Below, in pieces: positions 43,955-50,942 of a DNA stretch of 64,000 nucleotides. Position 1 is the first letter of the stretch. The number at the start of each line of letters is the position of its first letter. Source of the stretch: Flavobacterium sp. UBA2787 (lineage in GTDB: Bacteria; Bacteroidota; Bacteroidia; Flavobacteriales; Flavobacteriaceae); contig DEHZ01000011.1 of NCBI GenBank assembly GCA_002352205.1, positions 52,120 to 116,119 of the forward strand, given 5' to 3'. Below the pieces are notes generated by a model, which worked only from the letters and a program-made list of their open reading frames with translations, was not told where the DNA came from and made no database searches. The position numbers and the translations under genes were made by a program.

Positions 43955-44088
43955 TGGATAAGCATTTACAAGGCGGAAGGTACAAAAAAATGGGTTGAAA
44001 TGATTTGTTAAGTGAGCGGTTTTTGAGATACCTCGAAGTCGGGAGAATTCAGAGAGAGGAGATTTACTTCCGTAGAGCTGTGTTCACC

Positions 44089-44177
44089 GTGTCATTTCGA
44101 CCAGAGGGAGAAATCACTTAAAGTTGTTAACGAATCTTGCTTAGTGTTATGTGATTTCTCCTGCGTCGAAATGACAC
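44089..44177. repeat. GTGTCATTTCGAC hairpin, copy 1
   Basis: GTGTCATTTCGACC-AGAGGGAGAAATCAC (44089-44117) and GTGATTTCTCCTGCGTCGAAATGACAC (44151-44177) form a long imperfect stem around a 33-nt loop. A closely similar hairpin lies at 44936-45023. The two hairpins bracket the gene at 44193-44849. Confidence 0.85.
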
Positions 44178-44192
44178 AAGCGGACGAATATT

Positions 44193-44849
44193 CTACCTCG
44201 TCAACACATTGACCATTCCATCAGCTCCTCTTTTTCCGAAAAGAGAAACGCTTTTTTGTTTTGGAATAATTTGAATGTCTTTGATTTCTAATTTTTCCAA
44301 TGTTTCCAAAAGTGTGTTTTCTGAATATTTAGTTATGGAATTATTAACTTGTAAAAGTGGGTTTTCACCGATTTCATTTAGCTTTATTTTTTCTTCAATA
44401 AAAAGTTTTACGTTATACTTTTTTTCTCCTTTTTCATTGATGGTGTAATGATTACTTTCTATAATTTTAAAATCATTTTCTCGAATGATTTTCCAGAATT
44501 TTTCAGCCCATTCGCCTTTGTCCCAAATTTCTTTTTTGTCGTTTAATGATTTTTCTATCAATGATTTTTCAGTTTTTTGATCAATTAGTATTTCTAATAG
44601 AAAAATCATTTCAATTGACGATTCTGCAATTTCAAATCTTTTTATAAAGGTTGAATTATAATCTTTTAAATCTATTTCGCTTTCTTGAGCCGTTTTTATA
44701 AAGTTCCATAAAACTAATGATTCTAATTTTTGAATACTATCATTGAATGCTTTTTCAAATTCTAGTTTAGGAAGTTTTTTCATTTTCTCAATACTTTCAT
44801 TTTGAGAAAAAGTAAAGAAAGGGATGAATAAAAAAAATAGTATTTTCAT
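44193..44849 (-). CDS. Secreted protein with TonB-plug-like C-terminus
   Basis: The 218 residues have a signal sequence (MKILFFLFIPFFTFSQ) and a helical middle. The C-terminal 60 residues (NPLLQVNNSITKYSENTLLETLEKLEIKDIQIIPKQKSVSLFGKRGADGMVNVLTR) follow the plug-domain pattern of TonB-dependent SusC-like receptors, ending in the YGxRGAxGVIxIxT-like strand. There is no barrel domain, so it is not a transporter. Its function is unknown. It is flanked by two near-identical inverted-repeat hairpins and looks like a mobile or recently moved cassette. Confidence 0.7.
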   Translation of the reverse strand: MKILFFLFIPFFTFSQNESIEKMKKLPKLEFEKAFNDSIQKLESLVLWNFIKTAQESEIDLKDYNSTFIKRFEIAESSIEMIFLLEILIDQKTEKSLIEKSLNDKKEIWDKGEWAEKFWKIIRENDFKIIESNHYTINEKGEKKYNVKLFIEEKIKLNEIGENPLLQVNNSITKYSENTLLETLEKLEIKDIQIIPKQKSVSLFGKRGADGMVNVLTR

Positions 44850-44935
44850 ATGGTTTTTAAATTTTTACTTACAACGATTTAAATAAGTTTATGTTGTTGT
44901 GGTTCAGTACGCGATTACGAAGAACATTGTTGACC

Positions 44936-45023
44936 GTGTCATTTCGACGTAGGAGAAATCACATAAAGTAGAAAACGTATTATTTATAAGCGTTATGTGA
45001 TTTCTCCTGCGTCGAAATGACAC
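44936..45023. repeat. GTGTCATTTCGAC hairpin, copy 2
   Basis: GTGTCATTTCGACGTAGGAG (44936-44955) continues as GAAATCACATAA and pairs with TTATGTGATTTCTCCTGCGTCGAAATGACAC (44993-45023): 31-nt arms with about one mismatch around a short loop. The shared left flank TGTTnACCGTGTCATTTCGAC is also found at copy 1. Confidence 0.88.
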
Positions 45024-45054
45024 AGGCTGGAGACTTTGAATATGAATTTAATTT

Positions 45055-45504
45055 TCATATTCTAAAATTTATGAAATCAGGAATTTTTGTATCGTTTTCA
45101 TTTTCCCAACTCCTAAATGTAAAATCTTCAAGCTTACTTTTTATATCAATAGCTAACTCCAAATTAGTTTGTTCGCAAAAAGCTAGTATTGTGGTATAGC
45201 CAATAATTGTTGGGTTTGTATCAGTGCAAACTCTTCCTTCTACTTTTTTTATTGTAACTTTCCATTTCTGACTGCTATGTAAAAAAACAAATTCTAATCC
45301 ACTTCTAACTGCTTTTTTCCAAGGTTCATACCCTTTCGGAGGAACACTTTCTAGGTATCCTTGTCTTGTCCAACCTACGCCAGTATATTCTTCAATAATT
45401 TCATTTTCACTTTCGCTCTTTATAATTTCAAGATTTATTATTGCAAAAAAAGGTTTTCCATTTTTTATTTTAAGAAATTTAAAATCTAATTTTTCATCAA
45501 TCAT
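45055..45504 (-). CDS. Hypothetical protein of an accessory cluster
   Basis: I do not recognise the 149-residue protein. It has no signal sequence, no membrane helix and no repeat. Charged beta-rich segments (DFKFLKIKNGKPFFAIINLEIIKSE, GWTRQGYLESVPPKGYEPWKKAV) and a WKVTIKKVEGRVC stretch suggest a cytoplasmic domain of about 140 residues. It follows the HEPN-like gene on the same strand with an 88-base gap, so the two may be linked. The DNA is more AT-rich than most neighbouring genes. Confidence 0.55.
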   Translation of the reverse strand: MIDEKLDFKFLKIKNGKPFFAIINLEIIKSESENEIIEEYTGVGWTRQGYLESVPPKGYEPWKKAVRSGLEFVFLHSSQKWKVTIKKVEGRVCTDTNPTIIGYTTILAFCEQTNLELAIDIKSKLEDFTFRSWENENDTKIPDFINFRI

Positions 45505-45547
45505 TTTTGTGGATTTTTAGAAAGTTTTCATTTTGAGAGTTTTTCTG

Positions 45548-45565
45548 CGAAGTCGTGAGACTTCG
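45548..45565. other. Small stem-loop between two accessory genes
   Basis: CGAAGTC-GTGA-GACTTCG, a 7-bp stem with a GTGA tetraloop, lies in the 88-base gap between the two accessory genes. No T-run follows, so it is not an obvious terminator; it may be an RNA-processing site. Confidence 0.5.
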
Positions 45566-45592
45566 TTGAGCGGATGGCTACATAAATTGGAC

Positions 45593-46741
45593 TTATTTCT
45601 TTTTTTCTTGTTTGAATCCAGTTGGAAAAAATTCAAATATAAGTTCATGACTTAGATTTACATTGTTAGTTCTTAAATACAAATCATTATTCATATAAAA
45701 ATAGAAAATATAAATAATCAAGTTTTTTAATTCAAAAAAAAGTTCATCATTTTTAATATCTTTGAAAAAGGGTTTTGCAGAAAAATTAAAGTCAAAAAGT
45801 GTATTACCATGAACAATTTCATTCCGTAGAGAGAAACATTTTTTAATAATTTCTCTATTTCTTTTCATTTCACTTATATTTTGCGAAATAATTAAAGGCA
45901 CTACAAGCGAAACATAATCATTTGATATGTTTTTACCAAAAAAAGTTTCTAGTGTAAATACTAGTTTAATAAAGTTTGTTGAAGTTACATAATTACTTTT
46001 TAATGCATCTAAGAAAAAGTGAATTGAATTAATATCTTTTACCCAAAATCTTGAAGTTTTTTGCATTAAATAATTCAAATTATCATTTTTTTCTTCATAA
46101 AGAATATAATGAGATAGCAATTCCATTCTATTGGTTTCATAAAAATAATTCTCATTTTCAATCACCAGAGAAAAGCCTGAAAGATTAGGTTTGTCTGTGA
46201 AACTGAACGAATATGTATGAGTTAAAAAGTTTAAATGTAAATTGAAAGTTAAAAACTGGATAAATTCAGAAACAATTGATTTTATTATGTCAGACTCTCT
46301 CGAAGATTCAAGATTTTCTTTAGTAATATGTTCAAAAACTTTATCGTAATTTTTCTCATCTTTATATTCTAAATTTTTAAGGATTACTTGTTTTGTTTCA
46401 AATTCAACCTCGACAACTCCAATTCGAAGAGCTTCAGATATTCCTGATGAAATTATTTTTAGTTGTTCAACTTTTCCAAGTTGGAAATATTCGTTTAGGA
46501 TTATCTCATATTCATGAAAATTTGAATATGGTGAATTTTGTATGTGAAAATTTACTTTTAATGATTTTATTTTTTCTAAATCTTCCCTTTCAAATTCATA
46601 GTTATACTCTGTTCGATATCTCTTCTTTTTCCATAATTCATTTTCAATAAAAATACTTAAATATGATGTCAAATCAAACGAAAAATCTTTTCTTGATGTG
46701 CAATCAATATTTGTATGCGTAAACCATAAAAATTTTCTCAT
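45593..46741 (-). CDS. HEPN-domain-like orphan protein (Rx4H motif)
   Basis: The 382 residues lack signal or membrane segments. The C-terminal third (about 235-375) is a helical domain with CFSLRNEIVHGNTLF, where Arg306 and His311 make the Rx4H motif of HEPN RNases (the ApeA-like subgroup is similar in size). The N-terminal 230 residues are a mixed alpha/beta domain I cannot place. HEPN proteins often act in toxin or phage-defence contexts by cutting RNA. Here that is inference from one motif. The AT content is higher than in the flanking core genes. Confidence 0.6.
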   Translation of the reverse strand: MRKFLWFTHTNIDCTSRKDFSFDLTSYLSIFIENELWKKKRYRTEYNYEFEREDLEKIKSLKVNFHIQNSPYSNFHEYEIILNEYFQLGKVEQLKIISSGISEALRIGVVEVEFETKQVILKNLEYKDEKNYDKVFEHITKENLESSRESDIIKSIVSEFIQFLTFNLHLNFLTHTYSFSFTDKPNLSGFSLVIENENYFYETNRMELLSHYILYEEKNDNLNYLMQKTSRFWVKDINSIHFFLDALKSNYVTSTNFIKLVFTLETFFGKNISNDYVSLVVPLIISQNISEMKRNREIIKKCFSLRNEIVHGNTLFDFNFSAKPFFKDIKNDELFFELKNLIIYIFYFYMNNDLYLRTNNVNLSHELIFEFFPTGFKQEKKK

Positions 46742-46869
46742 TATGTTTAATTTAAGTATTCAATACTTTTTCCTTTCAACACCTTTAATAATCATCTTAT
46801 AAGTAACTTTAACTTAATTTTTTTGTGATTTGGTTTATTACTCATTAACAAAATTATAATTCTCAATGT

Positions 46870-47478
46870 TTATTTTTCCCGATTATATTTTATGAATTCT
46901 TTATCATCATAAATATTCAAAAGTTTCGTTTTTTTATCAATGATTGCATAAATTTTATAGGCCCTTTCTTTATTAAAATCTTTAATAACATCACAAAGTT
47001 TGCTTGTGCTTTCATTTTCATAATTTTCAACAACATATTCCATCATTTGATCAATTGCATAATCCCAGTCTTCTTTTTCTAAATCATTATCAAAAAGTAA
47101 TTTTATGATTTTTCCTTTTTTAGTCTCAAATAAAACAGAAATAGCTAAAGATTGATTGTAATTTTTACTCAATTTTTCAGGGGTTTCCGATGATGTTATT
47201 AATTTGACATTCATTTCTTTGCCTTTGTTTATTAAAGATTTTAGGCTCTTGCTCAAAACATCAAAATGTTGTTTTCCGGCTTCTTTTAGAAAAGCATCAA
47301 AATATGGTTTTAAAATGTATACAACAATTGCAGTGGGAATTGTCCATTCAAGTGCTGCAAAAACTCTCATCTCTTTTATTTTATATTCAACCTGAATTCC
47401 ATTTATAAGAAAAGGTTTGATGTCTTTTTGTATAGCTTCTACCGAATAATACTCTGGAAAATCAATATGTATATTCAT
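46870..47478 (-). CDS. Hypothetical protein of an accessory cluster
   Basis: The 202-residue protein matches no family I know. A short hydrophobic segment lies near residues 45-60 (WTIPTAIVVYILKPYF) and may be membrane-associated. The rest is helical and charged (HFDVLSKSLKSLINKGKEMNVKLITSS), and the end is beta-rich. It is on the same strand as the HEPN-like gene (gap 128 bases), so joint function is possible but unproven. It is the first gene of this block when read on the minus strand. Confidence 0.55.
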   Translation of the reverse strand: MNIHIDFPEYYSVEAIQKDIKPFLINGIQVEYKIKEMRVFAALEWTIPTAIVVYILKPYFDAFLKEAGKQHFDVLSKSLKSLINKGKEMNVKLITSSETPEKLSKNYNQSLAISVLFETKKGKIIKLLFDNDLEKEDWDYAIDQMMEYVVENYENESTSKLCDVIKDFNKERAYKIYAIIDKKTKLLNIYDDKEFIKYNREK

Positions 47479-47633
47479 GATTTTAAGATTTAATCTTATT
47501 TATTAAAAGGTTATTTAAATAGCTCCTAGTTGGTTAAAATAATAGCTACTCCATTTTTTATTCCTGCTAATATACCAAATCCCGAACAATTTAACACTTC
47601 CTCTTCTCAAATTCTCTTCCTAGCACCCAACCC

Positions 47634-47776
47634 GCGTGAGGGATTGCAGCGGAAAGCCCACAGCCACGACGGAGCTTGCGGAGTTGGGGCGAGGACTTGC
47701 AGTGGAAAGCCCGACCCCGTTGCTGAAGACTAATTTCTTTTGAACTTGGATTTCCTGCAACGGGGACACGCCCACC
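47634..47776 (-). repeat. Structured intergenic repeat family, copy D (reverse orientation)
   Basis: On the minus strand the blocks are GGGCGTGTCCCC, a variable insert, GGTCGGGCTTTCCACTGCAA, GTCCTCGCC, then AAGCTCCGTCGTGGCT, and GGGCTTTCCGCTGCAATCCC followed by TCACGC. The insert carries a separate 9-bp hairpin (CCCCGTTGC 47715-47723 with GCAACGGGG 47757-47765). The central long hairpin of copy B is reduced to a short tip. It fills most of the gap before the ABC transporter genes. Confidence 0.7.
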
Positions 47777-47858
47777 TAAAAAAAATGTACTTTATTTACG
47801 GGGTTCTATTTCGGCTTTGGCTGTTATTTCTTATATTTACCAAAACTCGAAAATTAGT

Positions 47859-48782
47859 ATGAGCAACATCTTAGAAGTTAGGAATGTAGTGAAAAAATAT
47901 GGCGATTATACTGCGTTGAACAGTGTTTCGCTGGCGGTTCCGAAGGGGAGCATTTATGGACTTTTGGGTCCGAATGGTGCCGGGAAAACGTCGCTTATCA
48001 GAATCATTAATCAGATTACAATGCCGGATAGCGGCGAGATTTTGTTGGATGGCGAAAGGCTTGAGCCCAAGCATATTCAGCACATTGGTTATTTGCCCGA
48101 GGAACGCGGTTTGTATAAATCGATGAAAGTGGGCGAGCAGTGTTTGTATTTGGCTCAGTTGAAGGGTTTATCGAAACAAGAGGCCAAAAAACAGCTGGAT
48201 TATTGGTTTGAAAAGTTTGGTATTGAGGGCTGGTGGAACAAGAAGATTGAAGAGCTTTCGAAAGGGATGGCTCAAAAGGTGCAGTTTGTGGTGACGGTTT
48301 TGCACAAACCCAAATTGCTGATTTTTGACGAGCCTTTTTCAGGGTTTGATCCGGTGAATGCGAACATCATTAAAGACGAAATTCTGGAATTGAAAAAGCA
48401 GGGTGCGACGATTATTTTTTCGACGCATCGAATGGAAAGTGTGGAGGAATTGTGTGATGATATTGCGTTGATTCACAAATCGAATAAGCTGATTGAAGGC
48501 AAATTGACGGATGTGAAACGCGAGTTTAGAACGAACCATTTTGAGGTGGGCATTGTGACCGCCAATGTGGAAGGGTTGATGTATGATTTGACGCAGAAAT
48601 TCACGGTGGATCAGGCGAGTTTTAAATCGTTGAACGATGATTTGAAGTTAGAAATCGGACTGGGAACAGCGACACCAAACGAGTTGCTTCAATTGCTGAC
48701 ACAACGCGGTCAAGTGACGCATTTTGTGGAGAAAATTCCAACTGCTAATGATATTTTTATTAAAACTGTAAGTCAAAACTAA
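47859..48782 (+). CDS. ABC transporter ATP-binding protein (NatA-like)
   Basis: The 307 residues from the ATG at 47859 (a longer frame extends into non-conserved sequence) hold GPNGAGKTS (Walker A), LPEERGLYKSM (Q-loop region), LSKGMAQKVQF (signature) and LLIFDEPFSGFDP (Walker B). It is the ATPase of a NatAB-type exporter, with DUF4162-like C-terminal residues. The substrate may be sodium or a small molecule. It overlaps the permease start by one base (TAATG). Confidence 0.93.
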   Translation: MSNILEVRNVVKKYGDYTALNSVSLAVPKGSIYGLLGPNGAGKTSLIRIINQITMPDSGEILLDGERLEPKHIQHIGYLPEERGLYKSMKVGEQCLYLAQLKGLSKQEAKKQLDYWFEKFGIEGWWNKKIEELSKGMAQKVQFVVTVLHKPKLLIFDEPFSGFDPVNANIIKDEILELKKQGATIIFSTHRMESVEELCDDIALIHKSNKLIEGKLTDVKREFRTNHFEVGIVTANVEGLMYDLTQKFTVDQASFKSLNDDLKLEIGLGTATPNELLQLLTQRGQVTHFVEKIPTANDIFIKTVSQN

Positions 48783-50089
48783 TGAGTATTCTGAGCTTAA
48801 TTATCAAAAGAGAATTTATTGCCAAGGTTCGCAACAAATCGTTTATTGTGATGACTTTTTTGAGTCCGCTATTGTTTGTTGGAATTGCTGTTTTTGTTGG
48901 GTTTTTGGCTTCTATGAAAGCTGATTTGAAACGCATTGCGATTCACGACGAAGGCGGCAATTTTGTAAACGAATTTGTGAATGACGAAGAGTATTCGTAT
49001 CACGATTTGTCGAAAATTGATTTGCAATTTGTGAAAGACAGTGTGCTGAAAGAGAGCTATGAAGGGTTGATATATATTCCGAAAACGGATAGTTTATCGA
49101 CGGTTCAAAATCAGGTGCAGTTTATTTCGAATGATAGTCCGTCGATGGATTATATTTTGGATGTGGAGGATGTGATTGAGAAGAAAATTACACAATATAA
49201 TTATGAAAAATTAGCGATTGATACGGCTCGAATTAGCTTGGCAAAATCGAAGGTTGATATTGTTTTGAAGAAAGCTTCGGGCGAAGATACGGTGAAGGGT
49301 TTGAACGAAATTAAACTAGTAATCGGTGGAATTTTCGGTTATTTAATTATGATGTTCATTATTATTTACGGCAATTTTGTGATGCGAAGTGTGATTGAAG
49401 AAAAGACGAATCGAATTATTGAAATTATTATTTCGTCGGTAAAACCGTTTCAGTTGATGATGGGTAAAATCATTGGAAACTCGTTGGCAGGAATTCTTCA
49501 GTTTTTAATTTGGACGATTTTGGGATTGGTGCTTTTCTTTATTTTTTCGACTGTTTTTGGGATGCAAATGGGAGCTTCGTCAGATGCTTCGGGAGAAGCT
49601 GTTGCGGCAGCCAGCCAAAATGGTTTGATGGAGAAATTGCCTTTGTATTATGAAGAATTGAAGAGCTTGCCGTTGGTGACTTTATTGATTTCTTTCGTTA
49701 TTTATTTTATTGGCGGATTCTTTTTGTATAGTTCGTTTTATGCGGCTATTGGTGCTGCAGTGGACAACGAAACCGACTCGCAACAGTTTTTGTTACCGAT
49801 TATTTTGCCTTTGATTTTGGGGGTTTATATTGGATTTTTCACGGTGTTGAATGACCCGCACGGAACGGTGGCAACGGTGTTTTCGATAATTCCATTAACG
49901 TCGCCGATTGTAATGTTGATGCGGATTCCCTTTGGCGTGCCGTGGGAGCAACTTGTGCTGTCGATGGTTTTGCTGTATGCTACATTTTTAGGCGTGGTTT
50001 GGTTTGCAGCGAAAATTTACCGTGTTGGGATTTTGATGTACGGAAAGAAACCAACCTGGAAAGAATTATATAAATGGATGAAATATTAA
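48782..50089 (+). CDS. ABC-2 family transporter permease (NatB-like)
   Basis: The 435-residue permease has one N-terminal helix (MSILSLIIKREFIAKVRNKSFIVMTFLSPLLFVG), a periplasmic domain of about 150 residues, then five helices (from about 175 to 415). ENKIIGNSLAGILQ-like VMRSVIEEKTNRIIEIIISSVKPFQLMMGKIIGN is typical of the ABC-2/NatB family. It pairs with the ATPase immediately upstream. Drug, sodium or lipid export is possible; the sequence does not decide. Confidence 0.9.
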   Translation: MSILSLIIKREFIAKVRNKSFIVMTFLSPLLFVGIAVFVGFLASMKADLKRIAIHDEGGNFVNEFVNDEEYSYHDLSKIDLQFVKDSVLKESYEGLIYIPKTDSLSTVQNQVQFISNDSPSMDYILDVEDVIEKKITQYNYEKLAIDTARISLAKSKVDIVLKKASGEDTVKGLNEIKLVIGGIFGYLIMMFIIIYGNFVMRSVIEEKTNRIIEIIISSVKPFQLMMGKIIGNSLAGILQFLIWTILGLVLFFIFSTVFGMQMGASSDASGEAVAAASQNGLMEKLPLYYEELKSLPLVTLLISFVIYFIGGFFLYSSFYAAIGAAVDNETDSQQFLLPIILPLILGVYIGFFTVLNDPHGTVATVFSIIPLTSPIVMLMRIPFGVPWEQLVLSMVLLYATFLGVVWFAAKIYRVGILMYGKKPTWKELYKWMKY

Positions 50090-50090
50090 T

Positions 50091-50942
50091 ATGGAAATCA
50101 TAAACAAAATAATAGACATTTTCGGTTTAAGTTTAATCAAAACAAAAGATGTAAACTTAACTGTAGGTGCTGTTGTTGCTCTGATTGTAGCGTTTGTTGT
50201 TACCAGTTTTATATTAAAATTTTTCAGAAAATTTGCTACACGGAATTTGCCTGTAGCAGACAAAAATAAATTTGTCAGTATTTTTCAGTTTGCCAAGTAC
50301 TTGGTTTATTTGTTTGTGATAATGTTTACGTTGAATGCTTCGGGTATTAACATTAGTGTTTTGCTCACGGCTTCGGCAGCGATTTTCATTGGTTTAGGTT
50401 TTGCGTTGCAACAATTATTTCAGGATTTAATTGCGGGAATTCTAATGATTCTCGATCAATCGTTGAAAGTTGGTGATATTATTGAAATTGATGGAAGAGT
50501 TTGCCAAGTAGAAAAAATCAGTCTTCGTTCAACCAAAGCAGTGACCAGAAACGAACGGGTTTTGGTCATTCCGAATCATAAATTTATGACCGATGTTTTG
50601 TTCAATTGGACACAAAACAGCGATATCATCCGCGAAAGCGTTACAGTTGGTGTGGCGTATGGTTCTGATACCGAACTGGTCAAGAAGATTTTATTGGAAT
50701 GTGCAAAAAATAATAAAAGTACACTAGATACGCACGAACCTATTGTGATGTTTGAGAATTTTGGTGATTCTTCACTTGATTTCGGACTTTATTTCTTTGT
50801 GGACGACGGTCTTTCGATTCCGAGAGTGCGAAGCGAACTCCGATTTGAAATTGATAAACAGTTTAGAGCAAACAATATTTCGATACCATTCCCGCAAAGA
50901 GATTTGCATTTAATTTCTAAACCGGAAAATAAAAGTGAATGA
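50091..50942 (+). CDS. Small-conductance mechanosensitive channel (MscS family)
   Basis: The 283 residues contain three N-terminal helices, the pore-lining TM3 segment (ASAAIFIGLGFALQQLFQDLIAGILMILDQ) and the beta domain (VGDIIEIDGRVCQVEKISLRSTKAVTRNERVLVIPNHKFM), followed by the alpha/beta C-terminal domain. MscS opens under membrane tension to release solutes after osmotic downshock. It is one base after the permease and overlaps the next gene by four bases (ATGA), so it is translated with the antiporter. Confidence 0.94.
   Translation: MEIINKIIDIFGLSLIKTKDVNLTVGAVVALIVAFVVTSFILKFFRKFATRNLPVADKNKFVSIFQFAKYLVYLFVIMFTLNASGINISVLLTASAAIFIGLGFALQQLFQDLIAGILMILDQSLKVGDIIEIDGRVCQVEKISLRSTKAVTRNERVLVIPNHKFMTDVLFNWTQNSDIIRESVTVGVAYGSDTELVKKILLECAKNNKSTLDTHEPIVMFENFGDSSLDFGLYFFVDDGLSIPRVRSELRFEIDKQFRANNISIPFPQRDLHLISKPENKSE

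Noticed and set aside
45548-45565. Terminator after the HEPN-like gene
   Set aside because: The stem-loop lacks a following T-run on either strand.
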